64,000 nt of DNA from Roseiarcus sp963741845 (GTDB lineage Bacteria; Pseudomonadota; Alphaproteobacteria; Rhizobiales; Beijerinckiaceae), in the NCBI GenBank assembly GCA_963741845.1, contig CAVUJV010000010.1, positions 78,058 to 142,057 on the forward strand. The letters run 5' to 3'. This document shows positions 1 through 9,534 of the stretch, in pieces. Position numbers and translations under genes: made by a program. Within the stretch, counting starts at the first letter, position 1, and each line of letters opens with the position of its first letter. The notes below the pieces were generated by a model, which saw only the letters and a program-made list of their open reading frames with translations, was not told the origin of the DNA and made no database searches.

Positions 1-2614
1 CTCAGAGCTTTCGTCGAGCGCCGCGACGGCCCGCGCGGCGGAGGCGAAGAGCGCGATCTGCGTCGGAAAGACATCGCGGAAGAGGCCCGAGATACGCAGC
101 GTCACGTCGACGCGCGGTCGTCCCAGCATGGCGAGCGGCAGGATCTCGAAGCCGCCGACGCGGTTCGAGGCGGCGTCCCAGACGGGGCGGCAGCCGAGAA
201 GCGCGAAGGCTTGCGCGAGATCGTCGCCGCCCGTGCGCATGGTCGCGGAGCCCCAGAGGTCCAGCACGATCCGCTTCGGCCATTCGCCATGATCCTGAGC
301 ATGGCGCGCGAGAATCTCTTCCGCCGCGCGCCTTCCAATCTCCCAGGCGTTGCGGGTCGGGACGGCGCGCGGATCGATCGCGTAGAGATTGCGCCCGGTC
401 GGCAGCACGTCGAGCCTTCCGCGCGCGGGCGCTCCCGCGGGACCCGGCGGCGCGAAGCGGCCGCCGAGCGCGTTCAGGAGTCCGAGCGCCTCGGAGGCGC
501 CGCAGGCCGCGATGCGCTCGGCGAGCGTCTCCGCTGCGTCAGCGTCGAGCGACAGGCCCGAGGCGTAGCCCTCCGCGCTTTCCGGCGAGCGGCCGAACAC
601 ATGCAGCCCGTCGCCGACCCGCATGTCCTTGAGGTCGCAGAGCCAGCCGTCGAGCGCGACCAGCGCCTCTTCCGGCGGCTTCCCCTCCGCCGAACATTCC
701 CTGAGAAGCCCGGTCGCCTCGCCGCGTTCGAGGATGAGCGACGCTATGGCGCGGGCGCGACGCGGATCGAGCGCCTGCGCCTCGGCGAATTCGTCGAACA
801 GGCCCTCGAGTTCCAGCGCCGCGCCATGCGAGCCGGCGGCGACGAGGGGCGGCGTCAGGTGGCCCAGCGTGACCGCGCCGATGCGTCGCTTGGCCTGCGC
901 GGCCTCGCCGGGATTGTTCACGATGAAGGGATAGACGACGGGCGTTGGGCCCAGCAGGATCTCGGGCGCGCAAGTCTCGACTGAGCGCGACCGCCTTGCC
1001 GGGCAGCCATTCGAGCGTGCCATGCGCGCCGAGCTGGATCAGCGCGTCGATGCGCTCGCGTCGCGCGAGCCAGAAATGGAACGCGACATAGGCGTGGCGA
1101 GGCGGCGCCGTGAGATCGTGATAATCGCCCTTGCGGGTGGCGAAGTCGCCCCGGTCGGGCTGAACCGCCACGATCAGCTTGCCAAGCCGCACGATGCGGA
1201 AGCGGAATGCGCCGTCGGTAACTTCCGGATCGGTGTCCGGCGCGCCCCAGGCGCTGTTCAGCGCGCGCCGGAATTCGAGCGGAGTGTTCGCAAGCTCGGC
1301 GGCGTATTCGGCGAGCGTAAGGACGGCCTCGCGCTCGCCCTCCGAAAGCGCGGCGATCAGGTCCGCCGCTGTCCAGCCGTTCCCCGCGTCATAACCCGCG
1401 GCGCGGAGAATGTCGGCGATCGCGACGACGCTCGCGGGCGTATCGAGACCGACCGCGTAGCCGGTGCGTCCGCCGCGCGCGGGGTAATCGGGCAGCACGC
1501 AGGCGAGGCGCTTTTCCGCATTCGCCTTGCGGCGGAGCCTCGCCCATGCCGCCGCGAGGTCGGCTGCGAAGGCGACGCGGTCGGGCAGGCTTCGATGCGA
1601 GACCGCCGCGAATTGCGTGGCGCCGTCGCGGGCGCCCGCCGTCTTGAAAGAGATGGCGCGCGTCAGAATGCGCCCGTCGATCTCGGGCAGCGCCACATGC
1701 ATTGCAAGATCGGCGGGGCCGAGGCCGCGCGGCGAGGCGCGCCAGGCGTCGAGCCCGATCCCGGCGAGCACCACCTGAAGCACCGGCGCGCCGAGCGAAT
1801 CGAGCGCCGTTCCGTCCTCGGAGTCGAGGCGCGCCGAAAAGGCGGTGGCGTTGAGCACGACGTCGAAGCGCTCGCTCGCGAGCATGGGGCGCAGGAGCGC
1901 GAGCGCCGCTTCGTCCTTGAGGCTCGTCACATAGAGCGCGGTCGTGGCGAAGCCGCGCTCGGCAAGGGCGTCGGCCAGCGTCTCGATGGGCTCAAGGTCG
2001 GCGGCGAGAAAGATCGAGCGGTAGAAGACGACGAGCGCGCGGGGCGCGCCGGGCGCAGCGTCAAGACAGGCGCGGTCGAAGAGGCCGCAGGCCGGAACGG
2101 ATTCGGGCGGCGGCGCTTCGCCGGCGCCGTCGACCTCGCAGCCGAAGGCCGCGAGACAGGCCGCCATGTTGCGCGGTCCGCCTTCGTCGAAATAGCGCCA
2201 GAAGCGATCCAGCGTCTCCGGTGCGAGCGTGGATGCCTCGTCGAGCCGCGCATCGGCGCGCCGGTCGCCGGGCAGGAGCGCCAGCTTTATTCCCCGCCTG
2301 CGCGCAAGCGCCGCCAGTTCGTCAACGCCATAGCGCCAGTAATCCGCTCCCCCAAGCAGGCGCGCGACGACGAGCTTCGCATGGGCGCAGACGCGTTCGA
2401 GATAAAGATCGACCGAATAGGGGTGGCGCAAGGCCGCCAAACTCGCGATGCGCAGGGACGGCTTCGGCTCGGGCGCGGCCTCGTAGGCGCGTGCGAGGGC
2501 GCTGAGGTCGCTGTCGGAGAAGGAGAGGAAGACGACGTCCGCGGGCGTCTGGCCGAGATCTACCGCCTCGACCGTCTCGTCGAGCGTGCGGACCTCGATG
2601 CGCGGGACGTGCAT
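1..2614 (-). CDS. cobN: Cobaltochelatase subunit CobN (3' truncated by window edge; one frameshift)
   Basis: Large subunit of the ATP-dependent cobaltochelatase, which inserts Co2+ into hydrogenobyrinic acid a,c-diamide in aerobic B12 synthesis with CobS/CobT-type partners. The start is the ATG at 2614 (MHVPRIEVR), 8 bases after the cobW stop. The first frame holds the CobN N-terminal half up to GAHGTLEWLPGKAVALS. Near 979 there is one extra base; the next frame then resumes at ETCAPEILLGP, VVYPFIVNNPGE and continues through LPTGRNLYAIDPRAVP to the edge with no stop in the parts I translated. About 870 residues are visible of a family near 1,100-1,300. Both halves are clearly CobN, so the indel is probably a sequence error. 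Identity is very secure. Confidence 0.93.
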
Positions 2615-2622
2615 TCTCTCGT

Positions 2623-3651
2623 CTAGCCCGCGAGCGCCGCCGTCACCGCGTCGCGGTCGATTCCCCTCTGCGCGATCACGACGAGGCGACTGAGCCGCTG
2701 CTCGTCCGGCGCCCATGGACGGTCGAAGTCGCGGCGGAAGCGCTTGCCGACGCCCTGCACCAGCATCCGCATCGGCTTGCCCTCGATGGCGACGAATCCC
2801 TTGATGCGCAGGATGTCGTGCGTCTCGGTCGCGCCGGTCAGGCGGGCGATCAGCGCCTCTGGGTCGCTCACGGATGGAATCGTGACGACGAACGTGTCGA
2901 AATCGTCGTGATCGTGCTCGCCGTCCGCGTCGTGATGCGAGGGACGAGCGGCAAGATCATCCTCCGCCGCGGCCCTCATGCCGAGCAGCACGTTGGGGTC
3001 GATCGCGCCCTCGCGCGCAGGCGCGATCTTGACGGCGCGGGGAACGGCGCTCGCAATTTCGGCGCGGAGCGCGTCGAGTTGCTCCGGCCGCACGAGGTCC
3101 GCCTTGTTCAGCACGACGAGATCGGCGCAGAGCAACTGGTCCTCGTAAACCTCCTCCAGGGGATTGTCGTGATCGAGCGACGGGTCGGCCGCGCGCTGCT
3201 CGGCGACCCGCGCGGGATCGTCGGCGAAGCGCCCCTCTGCAACCGCCGCGGCGTCCACCACGGCGACGACGCCGTCGACGGTCAGCTTCGTGCGCAGCTC
3301 CGGCCAGTCGAAGGCTTTCACCAGCGGCTTCGGCAGCGCGAGCCCGGAGGTCTCGATCACGATATGGTCGGGCTTCGGCTCGCGCTTCAGGAGCGCGGCG
3401 ACGGCGGGCGCAAAATCGTCGGCGACCGTGCAGCAGATGCAGCCGTTGGCCAGCTCGATGATCCGGTCGCTCGGACAAGCCTCGTCTCCACAGCCCCGCA
3501 GAACTTCGCCGTCGACGCCGACGTCGCCGAATTCGTTGATGATCAGCGCGAGCCGGCGCCCGCCCGCGTTGGCGAGGATGTGGCGGATCAGCGTCGTCTT
3601 GCCAGCGCCGAGAAAGCCGGTGACGATGGTGACGGGAGTCTTTGCGAGCAT
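2623..3651 (-). CDS. cobW: CobW-type G3E GTPase, cobalt chaperone
   Basis: A 342-residue G3E-family GTPase, thought to deliver Co2+ to the CobN chelatase. The Walker A motif GFLGAGKTT is at residues 12-20, the metal-site motif CICC at 71-74 and the guanine-specificity NKAD at 182-185. A His/Asp-rich stretch near residue 240 (SHHDADGEHDHDD) is a likely metal-binding linker before the C-terminal CobW domain. It sits between a DUF1636 gene (6-base gap) and cobN (8-base gap) in one riboswitch-controlled operon, which supports a cobalt role over zinc. The ATG at 3651 gives the full P-loop N-terminus. Confidence 0.95.
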   Translation of the reverse strand: MLAKTPVTIVTGFLGAGKTTLIRHILANAGGRRLALIINEFGDVGVDGEVLRGCGDEACPSDRIIELANGCICCTVADDFAPAVAALLKREPKPDHIVIETSGLALPKPLVKAFDWPELRTKLTVDGVVAVVDAAAVAEGRFADDPARVAEQRAADPSLDHDNPLEEVYEDQLLCADLVVLNKADLVRPEQLDALRAEIASAVPRAVKIAPAREGAIDPNVLLGMRAAAEDDLAARPSHHDADGEHDHDDFDTFVVTIPSVSDPEALIARLTGATETHDILRIKGFVAIEGKPMRMLVQGVGKRFRRDFDRPWAPDEQRLSRLVVIAQRGIDRDAVTAALAG

Positions 3652-3657
3652 CGGGTT

Positions 3658-4029
3658 TCAGGGCTCCGCGGAAATCGGGAGGGGCGGGGTTCGGGAGACG
3701 ACGCCCTTGCGGAAGGGCAGGGGCCGCTCGCGCCAGGGCACAATTCCGTCGGCGGAGGCCGCGTAGCGGCGCGCGCCCGTCACGATGTCCTCGAGATTCG
3801 TCTCGCGGTCGAGATCGCCGACGACATAGGTCCATTTCCCCGGCGCGGCGAGCGCGACCGTGCAGGGCCGCTTGCAGACCGAAAGGCATTGGACCGGCTG
3901 GACGCGCACGTTCTCGCCGGCAAGTCGCCGGGCAAGCGCCTCATGCAGCGCGTCGCCCAGCACTTCGCCGTCCGACTTGCAGGTGACGCAGACGAGGAGC
4001 GTCGCGGCGGCCGAATTCGCGGCGGTCAT
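3658..4029 (-). CDS. DUF1636 family thioredoxin-like Fe-S/metal protein of the cobalamin operon
   Basis: A 123-residue protein of the DUF1636 family, commonly found beside cobW and cobN. Cysteines lie at 14 and 17 (CVTC) and at 48, 52 and 56 (CLSVCKRPC), a pattern like thioredoxin-fold [2Fe-2S] ferredoxins. The rest (GKWTYVVGDL, PWRERPLPFRKGVV) is typical of the family. It is the first full-length gene after the cobalamin riboswitch and lies 6 bases before cobW. Its biochemical role is not established; a metal-handling or electron-transfer role in cobalt insertion is inferred from context only. Confidence 0.88.
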   Translation of the reverse strand: MTAANSAAATLLVCVTCKSDGEVLGDALHEALARRLAGENVRVQPVQCLSVCKRPCTVALAAPGKWTYVVGDLDRETNLEDIVTGARRYAASADGIVPWRERPLPFRKGVVSRTPPLPISAEP

Positions 4030-4041
4030 CGGCGCCGGCGC

Positions 4042-4101
4042 TCAGGCGCGGCCCGAAGCGGCGAGACGGTTGGAATGCAGCGGAAGAAAGAGGTTCATCA
4101 T
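4042..4101 (-). CDS. Possible 19-residue leader peptide between riboswitch and DUF1636 gene
   Basis: Two consecutive ATGs at 4101 and 4098 open a 19-codon frame (MMNLFLPLHSNRLAASGRA) ending in TGA at 4042. A GGGGAG Shine-Dalgarno-like run lies about 4 bases upstream. The frame stops 12 bases before the DUF1636 ATG, so it could be a leader ORF whose translation couples riboswitch state to the operon. I do not recognise a family and the length is too short for coding statistics, so this is tentative. Confidence 0.3.
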   Translation of the reverse strand: MMNLFLPLHSNRLAASGRA

Positions 4102-4145
4102 GGCTCCCCGGCCGCCCCTCCGGCGGCCTCGTGCGGGTTGATCGG

Positions 4146-4323
4146 CGCTCGGCAGGTCTCCTGGCTCACGGCGTATCGCCAGCGCCGCCTTCCCGGGCTT
4201 GTCGCAAGCCCAGTGGCGAAACGCGCCGGCACGCCGCTCACAGTCGCGGGGGCGGCCGCGGAAAGGGCTCTGGAAGCCCGCCCGCGTTCCCTATTCACCC
4301 TCGTTAATCCGAGGGACCGAGCG
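4146..4323 (-). promoter_or_regulatory. Cobalamin (B12) riboswitch
   Basis: Read on the minus strand, the element shows the B12 riboswitch signatures in order: GAATAGGGAACGCGG, GCCCCCGCGACTGTGAGCGG, the B12-box-like GCCACTGGG, and the 3' consensus GAGCCAGGAGACCTGCC. A closing P1 helix can form between CGCTCGG (4317-4323) and CCGAGCG (4146-4152). It precedes DUF1636-cobW-cobN, which it should repress when adenosylcobalamin is abundant. A TTGACA -35-like hexamer lies upstream at 4353-4358; the matching -10 is weak. Confidence 0.93.
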
Positions 4324-4451
4324 ACTTTTCGTGTCCCAGCTTTGCGAAGGAATGTCAAATTGCGGGGCGCCGTCTCCATGAGGCAGACAAGCGCCGACGC
4401 TTGGGGCCGCCGCTCGTTTCCTGCTAGCCCCTCGCGCCTGAGAGGAGACGC

Positions 4452-5486
4452 ATGACCCCATCGCACATTTGGCGCAGTTCGGGCCGAGGGGCCGCGCTCG
4501 CCCTTGCTCTGCTTCTCCTCGCTGCGCCGGTTCGGGCGGCCGAGGGGCAGCCGACGCTGACCGGCGACACCCGCATTCACGACCCCTCCGTCATCGAGGC
4601 CGGCGGCCAATTCGCGGCCTTCGGCACGGGCGAGCAGGGGCCTTCGCGCGGCGCGATCCGCGTGAAGACGTCGCCGGACGGGATCGCGTGGAAGGACGCG
4701 GGCACGATCGGCAGGGGCGTCCCGAAATGGGCGGAGGCTGCGCTCGGCTATCGGCCGATCAATATCTGGGCGCCGTCGGTCAGCCGGCAGGGCGCCACGG
4801 CCTATCTCTATTACGCGCTCTCGACCTTCGGCGGAAACGCCAGCGCCATCGGCCTCATGACCAACGCGCGCTTCGACCCGACGAAGCCCGGCGAAGGCTG
4901 GGAGGATCGGGGCCTGGTGCTGAAGTCCGGTCCGGGCGACGATTTCAACGCCATCGATCCGTTCCGCATCGATCTCGCCGACGGCCGGGCTTTTCTTGTC
5001 TGGGGCTCGTTCTGGTCGGGGATCAAGCTGAGCGAACTGGATCCGGTCTCGGGCAAGCTCCGCGATCCGAAAGCGGCGCCGATCGCGCTCGCCTCAAGGG
5101 GCGGAGGCGCGGTCGAGGCGCCCGCCATCCTCGAACATGACGGGAAGTTCTATCTCTTCGTGAGCTTCGACCAGTGCTGCAAGGGCGTCGGTTCGACCTA
5201 TAGCGAGCGCGTGGGACGCGCCGACAGGATCGAGGGGCCGTATCGCGACAGGGACGGAAAGGCCATGATGGAGGGCGGCGGCTCGCCGCTCCTCGTCACG
5301 ACCGGGCGTTTCATCGGGCCGGGCGGAGCCGAGCCCGTGAAGACCGGGAGGGGCGACATGCTGGCCTATCACTATTACGACGGCGACAGGGCCGGCGCGC
5401 CGACGCTTGAACTCGCGCCCCTCCGCTGGACAGCGGACGGCTGGCCGGCGCTCGATCCGTTTCCGCAACAGGGTGCAGCGCGATGA
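4452..5486 (+). CDS. Secreted GH43 endo-arabinanase-like glycoside hydrolase
   Basis: A 344-residue protein with a Sec signal peptide (hydrophobic core near residues 14-29, likely cleaved after VRAA). The mature part is a five-bladed beta-propeller of GH43, closest in motifs to endo-1,5-alpha-L-arabinanases: catalytic base Asp44 in HDPSV, pKa-modulating Asp169 in NAIDP, catalytic acid Glu222 in VEAP, and the FDQCCKG motif near 239-245. A GAGAGGAG ribosome site precedes the ATG. Its stop overlaps the cobO start by 4 bases (ATGA), so an extracellular glycosidase is translationally coupled to a B12 gene. Activity on arabinan is inferred from family only. Confidence 0.86.
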   Translation: MTPSHIWRSSGRGAALALALLLLAAPVRAAEGQPTLTGDTRIHDPSVIEAGGQFAAFGTGEQGPSRGAIRVKTSPDGIAWKDAGTIGRGVPKWAEAALGYRPINIWAPSVSRQGATAYLYYALSTFGGNASAIGLMTNARFDPTKPGEGWEDRGLVLKSGPGDDFNAIDPFRIDLADGRAFLVWGSFWSGIKLSELDPVSGKLRDPKAAPIALASRGGGAVEAPAILEHDGKFYLFVSFDQCCKGVGSTYSERVGRADRIEGPYRDRDGKAMMEGGGSPLLVTTGRFIGPGGAEPVKTGRGDMLAYHYYDGDRAGAPTLELAPLRWTADGWPALDPFPQQGAAR

Positions 5487-6088
5487 CCGACTCCGATGAC
5501 CGCCACAAGGCGAAGATGGCCAAACGCAAGGCGGCGCAGGACGCCGAAGTCGCGTCGAAGCCGATTGCGGAGAAAGGCCTGCTTCTCGTCCATACCGGTC
5601 CCGGCAAGGGCAAGTCGACGGCGGCCTTCGGCCTCGCGCTGCGCGCGCTGGGGCGGGGCAGGCGCGTCGGCGTGGTGCAGTTCATCAAGGGCGCCTGGAC
5701 GACGGGCGAGCGCGCGGCCTTCGAGCGCTTCGGCGACCGGATCGAATGGCGCACCATGGGCGAGGGCTTCACCTGGGAGACGCAGGACCGCGCGCGGGAC
5801 GTGGCCGCCGCGGCCGCCGCCTGGCGCGAGGTCCTGCGCATGATGGCGGATCCGACGATCGACCTTCTCGTGCTCGACGAACTCAACATCGCTTTGCGCT
5901 ACGATTATCTGCCGCTCGCCGAGGTGGTCGCGGCATTGAAGGCGCGCCGTCCCGGCCTGCATGTCGTCGTCACGGGGCGCAACGCCAAGCCGGAGATGAT
6001 CGAGGCGGCCGATTGCGTCACCGAATTCGGCCTCGTGAAGCATCATTTCGCGGCGGGCGTCCGTGCGCAGGAGGCGATCGAGTTTTGA
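5483..6088 (+). CDS. cobO: Cob(I)yrinic acid a,c-diamide adenosyltransferase
   Basis: A 201-residue CobO/CobA-type corrinoid adenosyltransferase. It transfers the 5'-deoxyadenosyl group of ATP to Co(I) corrinoids. The P-loop GPGKGKST is at residues 39-46, followed by AAFGLALRALGRG and VGVVQFIKGAW; the Walker B-like LLVLDELNIAL and the C-terminal VVTGRNAKPEMIEAADCVTE are family hallmarks. The ATG overlaps the GH43 stop and its own stop overlaps the cobQ TTG start, so the three genes form a coupled operon. Length is normal and the frame is intact. Confidence 0.95.
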   Translation: MTDSDDRHKAKMAKRKAAQDAEVASKPIAEKGLLLVHTGPGKGKSTAAFGLALRALGRGRRVGVVQFIKGAWTTGERAAFERFGDRIEWRTMGEGFTWETQDRARDVAAAAAAWREVLRMMADPTIDLLVLDELNIALRYDYLPLAEVVAALKARRPGLHVVVTGRNAKPEMIEAADCVTEFGLVKHHFAAGVRAQEAIEF

Positions 6089-7541
6089 CCGCCCGCTCGC
6101 TCATGTTTCAGGGGACGGGCTCCGACGTCGGCAAGTCGCTGATCGTCGCGGGCCTCTGCCGCGCCTATCTACGGCGCGGCCTCGTCGTGCGGCCGTTCAA
6201 GCCGCAGAACATGTCGAACAATGCGGCGGTCACGGCGGACGGCGGCGAGATCGGCCGCGCGCAGGCGCTTCAGGCGCGCGCATGTCGCGTTCCGCCTTCC
6301 GTGCACATGAACCCGGTGCTGCTGAAGCCGCAGAGCGAGATCGGCTCGCAGGTCGTGGTGCAGGGCCGCGTCATCGGCAATGCGAAGGCCCGCGAGTACC
6401 AGTCGCTCAAGCCGAAACTCATGCCCGCCGTGCTCGACAGCTTCGAGCGCATGAAGGCCGAGGCCGACCTTGTTCTGGTCGAGGGCGCGGGCAGCGCGGC
6501 CGAGATCAACCTGCGCGAAGGCGACATCGCCAACATGGGGTTTGCGAGGGCGGCCGGCTGCCCCGTGGTCCTCGTCGGCGACATCGACCGCGGCGGCATA
6601 TTCGCGCAAATGCTCGGGCACGAAAGCCGCGCTCGCGCCCGACGACGCCGCGACGATCGCAGGCTTCCTCGTCAACAAGTTCCGCGGCGACGCGAGCCTC
6701 TTCGCGAGCGGCATGACGCTCATCGCCGAGCGCACCGGCTGGCGCGCCTTCGGCCTCGCGCCCTTCTTCGCCGACGCGGCGCATCTTCCCGCCGAGGACG
6801 CCTTCGGCCTCGGCGCCGCCACGACGCCGGCGCAGCGCGGCGTGACCGTCGCCGTGCCGGTCCTTTCGCGCATCGCCAATTTCGACGATTTCGATCCGCT
6901 GCGGATGGAGCCGGGCGTGAGGCTCGTCTTCGTGCGCGCGGGCGAACCGCTGCCTGTCTGCGATCTCGTCATCCTGCCGGGCAGCAAGGCGACCATCGCC
7001 GACCTCGCGTTTTTTCGCGCGCAGGGCTGGGACATCGACCTCATGGCTCATGTGAGGCGAGGGGGCCGCGTGCTCGGGATCTGCGGCGGCTACCAGATGC
7101 TGGGCAGGAGCGTCGACGATCCGGACGGGATCGAAGGGCCCGCCGGGCGCGGTCCCCGGCCTCGGCCTGCTCGACATCGAAACCGTGCTTCGCGGCGACA
7201 AGACCTTGCGGGAGGTCGAGGGCGAATGCCTCGCGAATGGCGCGCCCTTTCGCGGCTACGAGATGCATGTCGGCAAGACGGCGGGGGCGGACTGCGCGCG
7301 TCCCCTGTTGCGCTTTTCCGACGGGCGCACGGACGGGGCGGTCTCGGTCGACGGCCGGATCGCCGGCGCCTATGTCCATGGCCTCTTCGCGGATGATCGC
7401 CAGCGGGCGGCCTGGCTCGCGCTCATCGGCGCGCGCTCCGATCTCGCCTACGAGGCGACGGTCGAAAGTACGCTCGACGCGCTGGCCGACCACCTCGCGA
7501 CGCATCTCGACCTCGACGCCATCCTCGCCGCCGCGCGGTGA
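6085..7541 (+). CDS. cobQ: Cobyric acid synthase CobQ (two frameshifts)
   Basis: Glutamine- and ATP-dependent amidation of adenosylcobyrinic acid a,c-diamide to cobyric acid. The TTG at 6085 overlaps the cobO stop. The N-terminal synthetase domain reads MFQGTGSDVGKS, FKPQNMSNNA, VLVEGAGS and GDIDRGGIFAQMLG, then one extra G in the GGG at 6616-6618 shifts the frame to GTKAALAPDDAATIAGFLVNK. The amidotransferase domain carries the nucleophile in LGICGGYQMLG. A second extra G in the GGG at 7136-7138 shifts into PPGAVPGLGLLDIETVL and YEMHVGKT, ending at 7541. Removing both bases gives about 484 residues, normal length. Both shifts sit in GGG before C and look like consensus errors. Confidence 0.92.
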
Positions 7542-7656
7542 GGGCCGGGGAGCCGGTCAGCGGGCCAGGCGCTTTCCCATATTGAACTCGCGTCGTATGG
7601 TTTGGCGTGCGGGGGGCTCGGGCCGCTTGTTTCGGGTTTAGGATTTGGGGGCAGGC

Positions 7657-8670
7657 TTGCGGCGCGCAGCAATCGCGATCGTCACAATTCTCGTTGCGCT
7701 CTTCGTCATTGCGCCGATCACGGCGTGGTCGGGGCTTGCGCTGTGGTTCCGCTTTCCCGGGCCGGACTGGGCGCGCGCAATCGCCGCGGGGCTGTTCGTC
7801 CTGCTCGGCCTTGCGACCATCGTCACGCTCTTCACGCGGCGCCGCTGGCCGGCGCTCGCGATTTTCGCCCTGGCGTACGGCGGATTGCTTCTCTGGTGGA
7901 GCACGATCACGCCCCCGAACAACGGCGAATGGCAGCCGGAGGTCGCCCATCAGACGACGGGCAAGATCGACGGCGACATCCTGACCCTCTCCGACGTCCG
8001 CGACTTCAACTGGCGGACGGAAACGGAATTCACCGAACGGTGGGAGCCGCACGCCTACGATCTCTCGAAGCTGAAGACGCTCGATCTCTTTCTCGCCTAC
8101 TGGGCGGGGCCCGAGATGGCCCATGTCATCATGAGCTTCGGCTTCGAGAACGGCGACCATCTGGCCTGGTCGGTCGAGGTGCGGCGCGAGAAGGGCGGGG
8201 AGTTCGCGCCGGTCGCGGACGCGTTCCGCAACCATACGATCATCTATCTCGCGACGACCGAGCGCGATTCGGTCCGGCTGCGCACCAACGTCCGGGGCGA
8301 GGACGTGCGCCTCTACCGGCTCAATACGCCGCCCGATCAGGCGCGGCTCCTGCTGCTTGAATATGTGGCGGAGTCGAACGAACTCGCGGAACAGCCGCAG
8401 TTCTACAATTCCATCACCGCGAACTGCTCGACGGCGGTCTTCAAGCTCGTGCGCGCCGCGGGCGGGACCTTTCCGTGGGACTGGCGGCTCGTCGTCAACG
8501 GCTTCCTGCCCGGCTATCTCTACGATCACGGGGCGGTCGATACCTCCATCCCGCTGGCCGAACTGATGAAGCGGGCGAAGATCAGCGAGAAGGCGCGCGC
8601 GGCGGACAATTCGCCGGACTTCTCGAACCTCATCCGCGTCGGCGTCCCGGCGTCGCCGCTCCGCGAGTGA
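7657..8670 (+). CDS. DUF4105 (Lnb N-terminal-like) membrane-anchored protein
   Basis: About 337 residues. Three hydrophobic segments occupy roughly the first 85 residues (AIVTILVALFVIAPITAW; AAGLFVLLGLATIVTLF; LAIFALAYGGLLLWW), followed by a periplasmic-type domain. The DUF4105 signatures are present: AHVIMSFGFENGDHLAWSVE, then FYNSITANCSTAVFKLV, which supply the conserved His and Cys expected of a papain-like or NlpC-like fold. Only non-ATG starts are available; TTG 7657 has a GGGG stretch about 5 bases upstream and is preferred over TTG 7645. Function is unknown; it follows cobQ by 115 bases but has no evident B12 link. Confidence 0.8.
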   Translation: MRRAAIAIVTILVALFVIAPITAWSGLALWFRFPGPDWARAIAAGLFVLLGLATIVTLFTRRRWPALAIFALAYGGLLLWWSTITPPNNGEWQPEVAHQTTGKIDGDILTLSDVRDFNWRTETEFTERWEPHAYDLSKLKTLDLFLAYWAGPEMAHVIMSFGFENGDHLAWSVEVRREKGGEFAPVADAFRNHTIIYLATTERDSVRLRTNVRGEDVRLYRLNTPPDQARLLLLEYVAESNELAEQPQFYNSITANCSTAVFKLVRAAGGTFPWDWRLVVNGFLPGYLYDHGAVDTSIPLAELMKRAKISEKARAADNSPDFSNLIRVGVPASPLRE

Positions 8671-8689
8671 GCGGCGGCGCCCGCGCGGA

Positions 8690-9454
8690 CTACTCCGCTT
8701 TCGTCTCGAAGAGCCCGACATCGAGCAGGAACGACCCGTCCTCCTCGATCGCGAAATGCGCCTTCGTCTCGGCCGAGGCCGCCCTTTGCAGGGCGCGAAT
8801 GGCGCGGGCGTTCTCCTCGGGCGTGCGCATCCGCGCGATCCAGACGGGGAAATCCATGCGGATGCGCCACGTCCGGCAACCGATCAGCGCGAAGCCGGCC
8901 CGGCCGAGGCCGGCGATCCATTCGGAGGCCGAATAGTCGCGGCAGTGCGACGTGTCGCGCAGGAGCTCCACCGCCTGAAGATGCGTGTCGAACAGCGCCG
9001 CGCCGGGCGCATAGGCGTCCATGAACACCGCCCGCGAACCGGCTTTCAGCACCCGCCGCGCTTCCCGCAGGCCGCCTTCGAAGTCGCGCCAGTGATGGGC
9101 GGAATAGCGGCAGGCGACGAAATCGAAGCGGCCCGTATCGAACGGCAGGCGCTCGGCCGGCGCCACGGCCGTCTCGATGTTGGCGAGGCCCCGCTCGCGC
9201 GCCGTCGCGGCGACGGCCGCCAGCATGTCGGACGAGAGGTCGGCCGCTGTCACCCGCGCGGCATGGGCCGCCATGAGATAGGAGACATGGCCGCCGCCGC
9301 AGCCGAGATCGAGCGCATGGGCAGGCTTCACGTCCCGGATGATCGCCTCGAGCGCCTGCAGGTCCGGCCCCTGCGAATGGACCGCGCTCTCGACATAGGC
9401 CCTGGCGCGCGGCCCGAACTGGGCCTCGACGGCTTTCTCATGCGCTTGCGGCAT
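8690..9454 (-). CDS. Class I SAM-dependent methyltransferase (UbiE/Methyltransf_11 type)
   Basis: 254 residues with a Rossmann methyltransferase fold. Motif I ALDLGCGGGHVSYLM lies near residue 50, the acidic post-I residue in VTAADLSSDML follows, and motif IV-like FDFVACRYSAHHW and post-motif VLKAGSRAVFMD come after. The substrate cannot be told from sequence. The ATG at 9454 has a GGAGG five bases upstream. It is divergent from the XRE regulator at 9542 across an 87-base gap containing a 7-base inverted repeat, so the regulator is a good candidate to control it. Confidence 0.85.
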   Translation of the reverse strand: MPQAHEKAVEAQFGPRARAYVESAVHSQGPDLQALEAIIRDVKPAHALDLGCGGGHVSYLMAAHAARVTAADLSSDMLAAVAATARERGLANIETAVAPAERLPFDTGRFDFVACRYSAHHWRDFEGGLREARRVLKAGSRAVFMDAYAPGAALFDTHLQAVELLRDTSHCRDYSASEWIAGLGRAGFALIGCRTWRIRMDFPVWIARMRTPEENARAIRALQRAASAETKAHFAIEEDGSFLLDVGLFETKAE

Positions 9455-9492
9455 CCTTGCCTCCTTGCGAAAATCGGCCGGCAGAATGGCGA

Positions 9493-9534
9493 AGGATCAG
9501 CCTGTTACAATTGAGAATGTGATCCTATTATAAG
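9493..9534. promoter_or_regulatory. Divergent promoter region with inverted-repeat operator candidate
   Basis: An exact 7-base inverted repeat, AGGATCA (9493-9499) and TGATCCT (9520-9526), is separated by 20 bases. A rightward promoter can be drawn as TTACAA (9505-9510) and TATAAG (9529-9534) with an 18-base spacer. This would start transcription within a base or two of the ATG at 9542, which has no Shine-Dalgarno site, so a leaderless mRNA is plausible. Autoregulation by the adjacent regulator is an inference. Confidence 0.4.
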
